Shown piece after piece: positions 15,611 through 24,053 of a stretch of DNA of 64,000 bases. The notes under the pieces are model-generated. The model did no database searches and was not told where the DNA came from. It worked only from the letters and a program-made list of their open reading frames with translations. Source of the stretch: Persicitalea jodogahamensis (GTDB lineage: Bacteria; Bacteroidota; Bacteroidia; Cytophagales; Spirosomataceae); assembly GCF_014651615.1 (NCBI RefSeq), contig NZ_BMXF01000007.1, positions 124,001 through 188,000 of the forward strand. The letters are read 5' to 3'. Position 1 is the stretch's first letter, and the number at the start of each line of letters is the position of its first letter. A program made the translations under genes and the position numbers.

Positions 15611-18544
15611 TCAAATACCTAATCTAATACCGCCGAGATAGGTCCTTGCGAAAGGCCGGTCAGTCTGATCACTGGCTTCCGGGTCAATACCGCTCCATTT
15701 GGTTTTTGTAAACAGATTCTGGCCGTTTACGTAAACCTCCAACCTCCGGAGTCTTAGCTTATCGACCAAATTTTGCGGAATTTTATAGGAAAGGGTCACG
15801 TTTTTCAGACGGAAAAAACTGGCATCTTCGTACCATCCTCCTGATAACGGATTCGTCGAACGATCGGCGTTTTCGGGAAAATCATTAGTAGGATTGGTAG
15901 GTGACCAGTAATTTACGTTGTAAATTTTCCTCCGCAGGTTAAAGTCATTGGTGGTTATCAACTCACTGCGCTTCGTAACGCCCTCCAGCCAGTAGAAAAA
16001 CAAGTCTAACGAAAAGCCTTTGTAAGCAAAGTTATTATTGAAACCCAGCGTAAAATCAGGCTGCAGGCTCCCAATTACCACCCGATCTTTTTCGTCGATC
16101 CTTTGGTCTCCATTGACATCCCGGTATTTTACGTCCCCGGCTTGTTTTACCGCATAATCATTCAGATTCACGCCGTCCACTTCGTCAGTTTGCCAGATGC
16201 CGTCAATGACATAACCGTAGTTCACACTGATTGGATGACCAACGAACCATCTGCTACCGACGTCATCGATAAAGTTGCCATCATCATCAGTCAGACCCAC
16301 GTTTACAATTTGATTCAGGTTTCTGGAAAAAGCGATCTGGCTACTCCACGTAAACTCTTTGCCAACGATGTTCCTGGTGTTTAGGGCAAGTTCGAAGCCG
16401 TTCCCTTTCGTTTCTCCGATATTCTGAATGATGGAAGTCGACCCGTTGATTCCGGGAATACTCTTGGACAGCAGCAGGTCGGTGGTTCTGGTGGAATAGA
16501 TATCCAGTGAACCACTTATTCGTGAATTTAAAAGACCGAAGTCAATCCCCAGATTCAAAGAGGTAGTTGTTTCCCAACCCAATGAACCGTTTCCTAATCC
16601 GCCGGGACGATAACCGATCAGGTTGTTGCCGCTGCCATCAATGTAATCTTCTTTTGTCAAACTCGCCAGCGTGCGGTACGGACTGATGGCCTGATTGCCG
16701 TTCTGACCGTATGATAATCGTAATTTTAACTGGTTGAGAATCCGATTATTTTGCAAGAAAGCTTCGTCAGAAATATTCCAGCCTAGCGCAACGGACGGGA
16801 AAAGGCCGTATTTCGTATCTGCTCCGAAAGCAGAGTAACCGTCTCTTCTTCCTGTAATTGTCAGCAGGTATTTGCTATCGTAATTATAGTTTAAACGCAG
16901 CATTTGAGACTCGTTGCTCTGTTTGCTGTATCCTGCATTGGACACCAGCACTTCCGCATCGTTAAACTGATAAAAGCTCCTCACATCATTCGGGAAGCCA
17001 TTTCCACGTATATAGACGCTTTCATCCGTTCTTTGCTGAGCACTGTAAAGGGCCGTGGCAAAAATATTGTGCTTGCCAAATGACCGGTTATAGCTCACTA
17101 CGTTTTCTATCAGCCAGTCACGGGTATCCGCCACATCCTCGGTTGCAAATCCGTTCGCCTCAAAACCACGTTGCGAGTTTCGGCCACGGTAGGTTTGTTC
17201 CTTCGAATCCCGGATGGTGTAGCCCGTATTTAATCGGTAGGATAATCCTTTCAGAAAAGGAAAGTCAACCAAAAGGTAATTATTTGTAAAAAATGAGCTC
17301 GTCTTATCGCTGTTGTCGTAGAGCGTATTTTCCAGCGGGTTACCAAATCCGACATCTTCCGGCCACGGCAATTTTGTCAATGTACCGTCTTCATTGTAAG
17401 CCCTCGTCAGCGGATTCATGTAGAAAGCATCCGTGAAACTTGCCGAAATCCCACTCCTATCCGTTAAGCTGAGGGTGTTGTTTGTACCCAGCTTCAACCA
17501 GTCAGTAATGTTGATTTCAAGGTTTGCCCGAAAGCTCGCTCTCGAAAAATCATCGTTAACGGCCACACCTTTGACGTTCTGAAAATTGCCTGAAACGAAG
17601 TAATTCATCACCTCGGTGCCGCCGGCTACCGACAGGTTATGTTCCACCCGAGAGCCATTTCTAACGGCTAAGTCAACCCAATCAGCGTACTGACCACTGG
17701 CGTACACGTCTTTCTCAGTGTCCGTCAGGAAATCCGCGCCGTAACGCTCCACTTTTCTCCGGTAGAACGTTTCGGCATCCATCATATCCGGCTGGGCGTA
17801 CGGAACATCAACACCGTAATAGGTACTAAAATTTAGCTGCGGTTTACCGCCTTTCGTCCCTTTCTTGGTCGTGATAAGGATGACACCGTTGGCCCCTCTG
17901 GCTCCATAAATGGCGGAAGCTGATGCATCTTTCAAGACTTCCAGGTTCTGGATATCGTTAATGTTCACATCAGAAAGACTTCCTGAATAAATTACGCCGT
18001 CCAATACAATCAATGGGTCTGAGCCGCCGGATATCGACCTTCTCCCCCGGATATTGATGCCGTTACTGGCCCCCGAGGCGGTATTCGAATTCACCGAGAT
18101 GTTGACGCCGGGCATGGTACCCTGAAGTGCCTGACCGATGTTTACCTGGGGGCGCTCTTCAAGCGTTTTTGCACTAACCGAAGTCACAGCTCCGGTAATG
18201 TCCGATTTCTTCTGCGTTCCGTAACCCACCACCACCACTTCATCGAGTGCGTTGGCGTCTTCTTCCAGTTCGACGTTGATGGTAGTTTGATTCCCAACGG
18301 TAATGGTTTTCGTGGCGTAACCTACAAAACTGAATTCGAGCACATCGGTAGCACCGTTGACACTTATTTCAAAGGCACCGTCCGCATTGGCGGCCGTACC
18401 TTTGTTTGTGCCCTGCACCGAAACAGTGGCTCCGGGCAAGGGTTCGCCCGCTTGGTCTTTAATAACGCCGGATACCATTTTCTGCGCGAGTGCCGCACTT
18501 CCCGAAAAGAGGCAGAAAAGTAATAAGAAAGAAAATTTTTTCAT
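15611..18544 (-). CDS. SusC/RagA TonB-dependent outer-membrane transporter (PUL1)
   Basis: 977 residues, full length. Signal peptide 1-21; carboxypeptidase-regulatory-like domain ~22-95 (GEPLPGATVSVQGTNKGTAA); TonB box DEVVVVGYG at ~101-109; plug ~115-225 with NIRGRRSISGGSDPLIVLDG and ASASAIYGARGANGVILITT; then the 22-strand barrel ending YLGGIRLGI with a terminal hydrophobic residue. There is no STN domain, so an ECF/anti-sigma route is unlikely. It imports oligosaccharides with SusD. The LacI-type operator lies 14-26 bases upstream of its start codon and would block transcription or early elongation. Confidence 0.95.
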   Translation of the reverse strand: MKKFSFLLLFCLFSGSAALAQKMVSGVIKDQAGEPLPGATVSVQGTNKGTAANADGAFEISVNGATDVLEFSFVGYATKTITVGNQTTINVELEEDANALDEVVVVGYGTQKKSDITGAVTSVSAKTLEERPQVNIGQALQGTMPGVNISVNSNTASGASNGINIRGRRSISGGSDPLIVLDGVIYSGSLSDVNINDIQNLEVLKDASASAIYGARGANGVILITTKKGTKGGKPQLNFSTYYGVDVPYAQPDMMDAETFYRRKVERYGADFLTDTEKDVYASGQYADWVDLAVRNGSRVEHNLSVAGGTEVMNYFVSGNFQNVKGVAVNDDFSRASFRANLEINITDWLKLGTNNTLSLTDRSGISASFTDAFYMNPLTRAYNEDGTLTKLPWPEDVGFGNPLENTLYDNSDKTSSFFTNNYLLVDFPFLKGLSYRLNTGYTIRDSKEQTYRGRNSQRGFEANGFATEDVADTRDWLIENVVSYNRSFGKHNIFATALYSAQQRTDESVYIRGNGFPNDVRSFYQFNDAEVLVSNAGYSKQSNESQMLRLNYNYDSKYLLTITGRRDGYSAFGADTKYGLFPSVALGWNISDEAFLQNNRILNQLKLRLSYGQNGNQAISPYRTLASLTKEDYIDGSGNNLIGYRPGGLGNGSLGWETTTSLNLGIDFGLLNSRISGSLDIYSTRTTDLLLSKSIPGINGSTSIIQNIGETKGNGFELALNTRNIVGKEFTWSSQIAFSRNLNQIVNVGLTDDDGNFIDDVGSRWFVGHPISVNYGYVIDGIWQTDEVDGVNLNDYAVKQAGDVKYRDVNGDQRIDEKDRVVIGSLQPDFTLGFNNNFAYKGFSLDLFFYWLEGVTKRSELITTNDFNLRRKIYNVNYWSPTNPTNDFPENADRSTNPLSGGWYEDASFFRLKNVTLSYKIPQNLVDKLRLRRLEVYVNGQNLFTKTKWSGIDPEASDQTDRPFARTYLGGIRLGI

Positions 18545-18557
18545 GGTGAGATGTTTT

Positions 18558-18573
18558 AAACAATCGTTTGCGT
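18558..18573. promoter_or_regulatory. LacI-type operator, copy 2 (in front of PUL1 susC)
   Basis: AAACAATCGTTTGCGT is identical to 12623-12638 and in the same orientation relative to the minus-strand genes it precedes. It lies 14 bases upstream of the susC ATG, a position where a bound repressor would prevent expression. Confidence 0.78.
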
Positions 18574-18599
18574 AACAATTTACAACATAAATTTTAGCT

Positions 18600-19043
18600 T
18601 TTAAAAGAATTCATTGTAATAATGAAGGGCTGCGTAAGTATGGGTTTTGTTATCCGCGGTCATAACTATACATAAAGTTCCATCACCCGAGACACTTGCA
18701 CAGGTCGAAACTGCTTGCTGCACAGGGTAAAAAACCCAAAATTATTCAGCGAAGCGGTAGCAGTCGACTTGGTTTCCCCCCCTTCTGACGCATGGAAATT
18801 GTGAGTACCATCGACATATTACCAAAAGCTTTTACCACTGACTCTTGCTTTTCATCCCAATTGCCTTTACCTCCTAAAACGCTTCGCACCAATTTTGATT
18901 TTACTCAGCTATCGCTTCACAGGATTGGCTATTTCCGGAGTTTTCTTTGATGGACTGAGATTAGCGTATTCGGGATCAAACCCTACATTTTTTTGTACAG
19001 CAAAATCTCAGCCGCAACAAACTTAGATCTATGAACAATATAT
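18600..19043. other. gap between PUL1 and recombinase island, no gene
   Basis: No intact gene is visible. A short plus-strand frame at about 18860-18950 (PKTLRTNFDFTQLSLHRIGY) looks protein-like but has no start and is not recognised. The segment is probably decayed accessory DNA. Confidence 0.3.
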
Positions 19044-19078
19044 ATTACGTCCGATAAGCTTTACTTATCGGACGTAAT
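19044..19078. repeat. perfect 35-bp palindrome upstream of the tyrosine recombinase
   Basis: ATTACGTCCGATAAG and CTTATCGGACGTAAT are perfect 15-bp arms around a 5-base spacer (CTTTA). It ends 40 bases before the recombinase ATG and is followed by a T-rich stretch. The arm length and perfection fit a recombinase binding site or an operator better than a chance hairpin; a terminator is possible too. Confidence 0.7.
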
Positions 19079-19118
19079 TAGTTTTTCGTATTTTTGGTCA
19101 TCCAAATTTTGAAAGCCC

Positions 19119-20084
19119 ATGAATTCGAAACTGAACGTTGAATCAAAATCGGAGGAGCTCCCCGTGCTGGTCTCCCGCGAAGAGCTGGCCCAACAAACGG
19201 CGGCCTTCTTCGCCCGGGGAATCGAGGGCGCCGACAACACGCGCAAAGCCTACCAATCCGACATCGCCCAGCTCACGGTTTGGCTGCGCCACCGTGGGCT
19301 GCCCGAGTTGCCCATCGACCCGGCCACACTGGCGGCCTACATCTCCGACCTGGCCGCTACCCGCAAATGGTCGACGATCTCCCGTCGGCTGGCCGCCATC
19401 CGGCAGTGGCACCGGCTGAATGGCCACCCTAATCCCGCCAGCGACGAGGCGGTGAAGACCGTCATGGAAGGGATCAAGCGCAGTATCGGCACCGAACCCG
19501 AGCAGTCCCCGGCTTTCGACATCGAGGAGTACAAGGCGTGTCTGGCGCGAATCCCCACCACGCCCACCGGTCTGCGCGACCGCGCGCTGCTGCTGGCGGG
19601 TTTCGCGGGCGGGTTTCGGCGCTCGGAATTGGTGGCCCTCAATATTGAAAGCGTCCAATTTACCCGAGAGGGATCGATCCTTTCTTACCAGGGCAGTAAA
19701 ACGAATCAGTACAAGAAGAAAGAGCAAAAAGCCCTGTTTTTCAGCCCCGACCCGGATACCTGCCCGGTGCGGGCGTTGCAGGATTATATGGAAGTGCTGG
19801 GCCGCAACGTGGGGCCGCTGTTCGTGCGCATTCGCAAGAATGAGCAAATCACCGAGGATCGGCTTTCGGACAAGCAGGTGGCGCGGACGACCAAGGCTTA
19901 CCTCGGCGAGGACTATTCGGCCCACTCGCTGCGGGCCTCCTTCGTGACCATCGCCAAGCTCAACGGGGCCGATGACTCGCAGATCATGCAGCAGACCAAG
20001 CACCGCACCCGCACGATGATCGACCGCTACACCAGGGTGCAGCAGGTGGTGAAACACAATGCGGCCATGAAATTAGGCTTGTAG
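19119..20084 (+). CDS. tyrosine recombinase/integrase
   Basis: 321 residues. The N-terminal SAM-like core-binding domain (~25-125) contains ADNTRKAYQSDIAQLTVWL. The catalytic domain has the full set of active-site residues: Arg167 (GGFRRSEL), Lys194 (QGSKTNQ), His269 and Arg272 (AHSLRASF), His295 (TKHRT) and Tyr304 (IDRYTR). It should cut and rejoin DNA through a 3'-phosphotyrosine. The gene is richer in GC than the surrounding gap and has its own palindrome upstream. No phage or conjugation genes accompany it, so it is a solo integrase, like those that move small gene cassettes or resolve dimers. It is convergent with the second higBA module. Confidence 0.92.
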   Translation: MNSKLNVESKSEELPVLVSREELAQQTAAFFARGIEGADNTRKAYQSDIAQLTVWLRHRGLPELPIDPATLAAYISDLAATRKWSTISRRLAAIRQWHRLNGHPNPASDEAVKTVMEGIKRSIGTEPEQSPAFDIEEYKACLARIPTTPTGLRDRALLLAGFAGGFRRSELVALNIESVQFTREGSILSYQGSKTNQYKKKEQKALFFSPDPDTCPVRALQDYMEVLGRNVGPLFVRIRKNEQITEDRLSDKQVARTTKAYLGEDYSAHSLRASFVTIAKLNGADDSQIMQQTKHRTRTMIDRYTRVQQVVKHNAAMKLGL

Positions 20085-20094
20085 AAAAAAACAA

Positions 20095-20475
20095 TCACCT
20101 CAACTCATATTCACCGATCAGCGCATCTGCCGGTATATGGAGTAACCTGCTAAACTTGCGAATCATGGTCAATGAGAGTGCTTGCTTATAGTTCAGCACT
20201 TTGCTGATAGTCCCCTTATCGCCGTATTCATTAGCGAGATCAACCGACTTATAGCCAAAATCCTCCATTCGGATTTTGATCAGTTCCACGGGATCGACCG
20301 CCGGCAGCTCACTCGTCCTTTCCTCAAAGTTAGAAATGAGGTGCGCTAGTAAGAGCTTCTCCTTGTGATCGGTCGTATTTTTCTCAGCATGCCTGACTTG
20401 CTCGTAGCGGGCCAGGGCTGTATCATAGTCCTGCTCCGTCTCGATCAGGAACCAATCAAATTTTATCTTTTTCAT
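20095..20475 (-). CDS. higA: HigA-type antitoxin with C-terminal HTH (module 2)
   Basis: About 126 residues from ATG 20475 (MKKIKFDWF). A TTG at 20502 that overlaps the higB stop by 4 bases is an alternative start with tight coupling. The N-terminal half is helical and acidic (YDTALARYEQVRHAE) and the C-terminal half is an XRE-type HTH (VDPVELIKIRMEDFGYKSVD, then TISKVLNYKQALSLTMIRKF). This layout with the HTH at the C-terminus is standard for antitoxins paired with the HigB-toxin family. It would bind the palindrome at 20904-20930. Intact. Confidence 0.85.
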   Translation of the reverse strand: MKKIKFDWFLIETEQDYDTALARYEQVRHAEKNTTDHKEKLLLAHLISNFEERTSELPAVDPVELIKIRMEDFGYKSVDLANEYGDKGTISKVLNYKQALSLTMIRKFSRLLHIPADALIGEYELR

Positions 20476-20498
20476 ATCCTGTACATGGTACTTAGCGA

Positions 20499-20792
20499 TC
20501 AAACGGTCGATGCATCGACCCGGTCGTACTCGGCGTGCGTTCCTACGAATCGTACCTCCACGATTCCGTCCTCATAGCCGATTTCCACGATCAGACGGTA
20601 TTTGTTACCCACAATTTTAAATCTGGCGCGGCTTCCCGGAATGATCGAAGCGTTTGGAAAGTCTTCCAGTACATCCGCTCCTTTTTTCCAGTTGGCACTT
20701 TTGACAACTCTTTTCCAAACCGTCAGACTTTTACCGGCATCTCCGTGCTTCCTTGCAAACTGGTCCAGCTTGCGGGCGAGAACAATGATCAT
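20499..20792 (-). CDS. higB: HigB-family mRNA interferase toxin (module 2)
   Basis: 97 residues. The pattern [20 protein letters not shown], then [20 protein letters not shown] and the ending [15 protein letters not shown] is the classic HigB-toxin family signature; the Arg of NKYRL and the His/Tyr of GTHAEYD correspond to conserved residues. It precedes higA, in the usual order. The close relative at 2713-2768 shows that a second copy of this toxin type once existed in the window. Intact and likely active if unneutralised. Confidence 0.92.
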   Translation of the reverse strand: MIIVLARKLDQFARKHGDAGKSLTVWKRVVKSANWKKGADVLEDFPNASIIPGSRARFKIVGNKYRLIVEIGYEDGIVEVRFVGTHAEYDRVDASTV

Positions 20793-20893
20793 TTCATAAA
20801 CGGTACTTTTTGGGCTCGAATCCTACATTTTCCATTTACGTCAGAAAATCATTTCTTGTCAAAGAATTAATATGCACTTTCATAAGCGCGACA

Positions 20894-20930
20894 CAAATGT
20901 ATTATAAAGTTGGCATTTTACCAACTTTAT
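20894..20930 (-). promoter_or_regulatory. operator and promoter of higBA module 2
   Basis: ATAAAGTTGG and CCAACTTTAT (20904-20913, 20921-20930) are a perfect 10-bp inverted repeat. On the minus strand TTG within the distal arm is followed 20 bases later by TACATTTG (20901-20894), matching the Bacteroidota promoter TTG-N19/20-TAnnTTTG. The operator thus covers the -33 box and spacer. It lies about 100 bases upstream of higB. Confidence 0.7.
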
Positions 20931-20939
20931 GAAGGGAAA

Positions 20940-21190
20940 CATTTTCATTCAGGCTTGCAGCGGGTGGCCAGGCAACATTGGTCATTAGAATAAGAGTGTA
21001 GATTCTTAAATTGCAGGAATATGACTCAGGAAGAATTTGACAAGCCTGTTTACGTGTCGCATCCGCGAGAATCGGTACTCCATCGAGTACCGTACGGGTA
21101 AACTGATGATCAAAGTTCTTACCACTGCCATTCCCAGACTATCTCAAGAGGTGTCTCGCTCATATATTAGAAATGAATCCCCTGGTACCT
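20940..21190. other. gap with short coding-like scrap
   Basis: ATG at 21020 opens a short plus-strand frame beginning MTQEEFDKPVY that ends within 25 codons; the opening is reminiscent of N-termini of Bacteroidota Ser/Thr kinases, but this is weak. Nothing else is recognisable. Confidence 0.2.
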
Positions 21191-21209
21191 GACCGGGGCA
21201 AAAGACTCT

Positions 21210-22448
21210 CTAGTCACTTGTGGCAATCTTCACAGCTTCGGCCAGTTTCGGGCCAATAGCCAGCCAGTCTTCGACCGTCCGGTGGCGATTGGGCTTCTCC
21301 ACTTTCCCGACATTCATTTCAATGAGAAAGGCGGGAATTTTAAATTCAGACCATAAGCCCTGGAAGACCGTCATCCGTCCGGGCTTTCCCGCAGTGGTAG
21401 AAGCCTTCATAACACGCAGTCCCTTTTCGGACGCCATCGACAGGCTCTGCGCCATTTCCTTCCAGAGCTTGTGTCCCTCCGGCTGGTCGGGTCCCTCCAC
21501 AAAATCAGCTTTTGTATTATGAAGCGTTACAAACAAGTCAATGGGATGATCCTGGGCCAGCCATTTCTTTATGGCCTGCTTCTGCGCCTTAATCTCCGGC
21601 ATCTCCTTTGTAATCACGTAATCCCAGTTCCGATTGAGGTCATGTCCGAAGGCATTGAAGCGCACTCCGCCCCGCGCTACCCCGTCGGGATCGCTTATGG
21701 AAATCAGCTTGAATACCATCTGATCCAACAGAGTTCGCCCCTTGTTCGAGTCCAGCAGGTAACGGATAAGTCCCTCCATTACGTAGGAAGTACCGGCTTC
21801 CCAAGAATGCTGACGGGCCATCAGCCACACTACCTTCTTTTGACTAATCGGTATCTCAGGGTTGGTGACAGTCAGCAACAGTAACGGGCGCTCCTCGGGT
21901 GTAACCCCCATAGTGTCAAGCTCGACCTCTGACCTCGACTGGTAAGTATCCAGTAGTTGTCCCAGCGTTTGGTTCGTGTAGGGCACGAGGTGGGCCACCC
22001 ACACCGTGTTGTGCTGCGGGGTAAAAGACAGCATTAGGGTGGTGTCCGCGTCGTTCCACTGCACTTCATCGTCAGTGAGGTGTCGCCAAGTGGTTTGGTC
22101 GTAGCTAATCACGGGACGGATTTCGGCTGACACGGGAATGGTTCCGTAGCGGTAATTGTACTCGCCGACTAAGTCAGTCAGTTCAATCGTCAGCGGCTGG
22201 TCTTTTGATCCGTCAACCCGGAAATAGTACCAGCTGGCCTGACGATTTCGGTTTTCGGAATCTGTTTCACCCAAAAGGGCACACTGCCAGCGGTTATTCG
22301 ATACCTGAGTGACTTGACCGAGTCTTCCCCCCTCGAAATTGGCCGAAATAGACACCCCGGCGCTGCTCGATTGACCGTAGGCCGGAGCGAGCTGCGTGGC
22401 TGATAAAGTATTTAACAAGAGCATGAAAAAAAGTCGACGTCTGAGCAT
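21210..22448 (-). CDS. secreted M14-family zinc carboxypeptidase-like protein
   Basis: 412 residues with a signal peptide ending near AYGQ. Residues ~30-160 form the beta-sandwich N-terminal domain typical of cytosolic-carboxypeptidase-like M14 proteins (ISANFEGGRLGQV, ASWYYFRVDG). The catalytic domain has ARQHSWEAGTSYVMEG with the HxxE zinc pair, GHDLNRNWD with the substrate-binding Asn-Arg, TLHNTK with the third zinc ligand and FLIEMNVGK with the catalytic Glu. All key residues are present. The enzyme removes C-terminal residues from peptides in the periplasm. It is the last gene of the PUL2 minus-strand run, 40 bases after a sulfatase, so it may trim peptide from a glycoprotein or peptidoglycan-linked substrate. 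Confidence 0.8.
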   Translation of the reverse strand: MLRRRLFFMLLLNTLSATQLAPAYGQSSSAGVSISANFEGGRLGQVTQVSNNRWQCALLGETDSENRNRQASWYYFRVDGSKDQPLTIELTDLVGEYNYRYGTIPVSAEIRPVISYDQTTWRHLTDDEVQWNDADTTLMLSFTPQHNTVWVAHLVPYTNQTLGQLLDTYQSRSEVELDTMGVTPEERPLLLLTVTNPEIPISQKKVVWLMARQHSWEAGTSYVMEGLIRYLLDSNKGRTLLDQMVFKLISISDPDGVARGGVRFNAFGHDLNRNWDYVITKEMPEIKAQKQAIKKWLAQDHPIDLFVTLHNTKADFVEGPDQPEGHKLWKEMAQSLSMASEKGLRVMKASTTAGKPGRMTVFQGLWSEFKIPAFLIEMNVGKVEKPNRHRTVEDWLAIGPKLAEAVKIATSD

Positions 22449-22487
22449 TTGTGATGGGTTTAAATCTATTTTTTTTGAAGTAACTAC

Positions 22488-23900
22488 CTAGTAGTCGCGG
22501 AACGGCCCTCTAGGTTCGGCCCGCTGCATGGCTGATTGCCAGGCGGCGAACTTCTCCCGCATCTTTCGGGCCACTTCCGGCTGCTCAGCGGTGAGATCAT
22601 ATTGCTCGCCGATATCCTTTTCCAAATTAAATAGCCCGCTTCCCTTAGGCGAAGCGACCCATTTCCACGTCCCGACGCGAGCAGCCTGATCTTCCCGTAG
22701 TTCCCAGAACATCTCCTCCCGAACTTTTTCGGTGCCGCCCATCAACCGGGGAAGTAGGTTGAAGCCGTCGAGCGTTACATCATTAGGATGCGCAACCCCG
22801 GCGGCAGCCAGCAGCGTGGGAAACAATTCCAGCGAGGTGACAAAATCTCGGTTGACAGCGCCCGCCTCGATCTGTCCCGGCCATTTGATAATGCATGGCA
22901 CCCGGATGCCGCCTTCCCAGAACTGCCCCTTCCGGCCGCGCAACGGCGAATTATCGGAACCCACCCCGCCGCCGTTGTCCGACAGGAACACCACCAGTGT
23001 GTTGTCTTCCAGGCCATGCTGGGCAACGCGCTTCAGAATATCGCCGATGCTCTCGTCCATCCGCGTCACAGCCGCCCGGTAGTCTCTCGTCTGATTCTCC
23101 TTTTTGGTCTTGCCCATCGGATAAAGGTGCCGGGTTTCCTCCGGGGCCTGCACGGTGCTGCGTATGGTCGGGTCAAGGCTCGAAGCCGAGTGCGGGGCGT
23201 TGTAAGGCAGATACAGGAAAAAGGGCTTCTCCCGGTTTTCGTCCAGGAATCTCAGCGCTTTCCTAGTAAACAGATCCGTGGAATAAGTACCCTTGTCGGC
23301 GGTAGTCGGCTCGTTATCGGAGTACATCGAGCCAATGCCGTAGCGCTGGTGCGTGAAGTAGTCGATGCCGGTGTTGACGAAACCGTAAAAGCGGTCGAAG
23401 CCCTGTTGTAGAGGCAGAAAACGGCGCAATTGCCCCAGATCCCATTTGCCAAAGATGCCGTTGGTATAGCCCGCTTTTTTCAGGATTTCCGAAATAAATA
23501 CCTCGCGCAAATCCGTCCCCAGGATTCGTTCGGGCGTGGTGCTGTATTCCGCCTCATTGTACTGGTATCCTTCATCGACGCGGTCGTTGCGGAACAACTC
23601 GTACGTACCATTCCGCTGGGGGTAGCGTCCGGTGAGCAGCCCGCTGCGCGAAGGCGTGCAGATGGAACTTGTGACGTAAAAGTCGGTAAACCGCACCCCT
23701 TCGGCGGCCAGGCGATCCAGATGGGGGGTGATGATGGCTCCGTTCCCGTAGCTTCCCAGGTCATGATAACCCTGGTCGTCCGAAACGATTAGTATAATGT
23801 TAGGTGGGGCATTGTGTTTATTGCCGATCTGACCTAAAACACTGCTCATTTGAAGAAGTGATAGAGAGATTACGCCTAGTAGGAAATTTTTGATAATCAT
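22488..23900 (-). CDS. type I (formylglycine) sulfatase, PUL2 copy A
   Basis: 470 residues with a signal peptide (cleavage near VLGQ). The metal-binding DD lies at residues 41-42 (IVSDDQGY). The CxPSR maturation motif is CTPSRSGLLTGR with Cys81, which must be converted to formylglycine by an anaerobic or FGE-type enzyme not encoded here. Further family motifs are GKWDLGQ, FLSDNGG and RGRKGQFWEGGIRVP, the last being the SN/GGxRxP metal and sulfate site. It removes sulfate esters from glycans in the periplasm. It is similar in length to the other sulfatase of this locus but clearly diverged, so the two probably attack different sulfate positions. Confidence 0.93.
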   Translation of the reverse strand: MIIKNFLLGVISLSLLQMSSVLGQIGNKHNAPPNIILIVSDDQGYHDLGSYGNGAIITPHLDRLAAEGVRFTDFYVTSSICTPSRSGLLTGRYPQRNGTYELFRNDRVDEGYQYNEAEYSTTPERILGTDLREVFISEILKKAGYTNGIFGKWDLGQLRRFLPLQQGFDRFYGFVNTGIDYFTHQRYGIGSMYSDNEPTTADKGTYSTDLFTRKALRFLDENREKPFFLYLPYNAPHSASSLDPTIRSTVQAPEETRHLYPMGKTKKENQTRDYRAAVTRMDESIGDILKRVAQHGLEDNTLVVFLSDNGGGVGSDNSPLRGRKGQFWEGGIRVPCIIKWPGQIEAGAVNRDFVTSLELFPTLLAAAGVAHPNDVTLDGFNLLPRLMGGTEKVREEMFWELREDQAARVGTWKWVASPKGSGLFNLEKDIGEQYDLTAEQPEVARKMREKFAAWQSAMQRAEPRGPFRDY

Positions 23901-24053
23901 TGATTTTGCTAATTTTTAAACATGAGCCAATGGACCATCTGATATGAGGCTACTAGGTTTGTTCAGACTTTGTAGTGCTGTCGCCGCTAGGTACTATTTC
24001 CTCAATATGCCCCTTTTCCAATGAAATGACTGGCAACCCTATTTTTTAAATAA

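Noticed and set aside
19143-20057. 304-residue open frame on the minus strand opposite the tyrosine recombinase
   Set aside because: It is a shadow of a GC-rich gene: the plus strand has all recombinase active-site residues, and the antisense protein has no recognisable domain.
21020-21110. N-terminus of a Ser/Thr protein kinase
   Set aside because: Only about 12 residues look alike and the frame ends at once; too little to support a feature.
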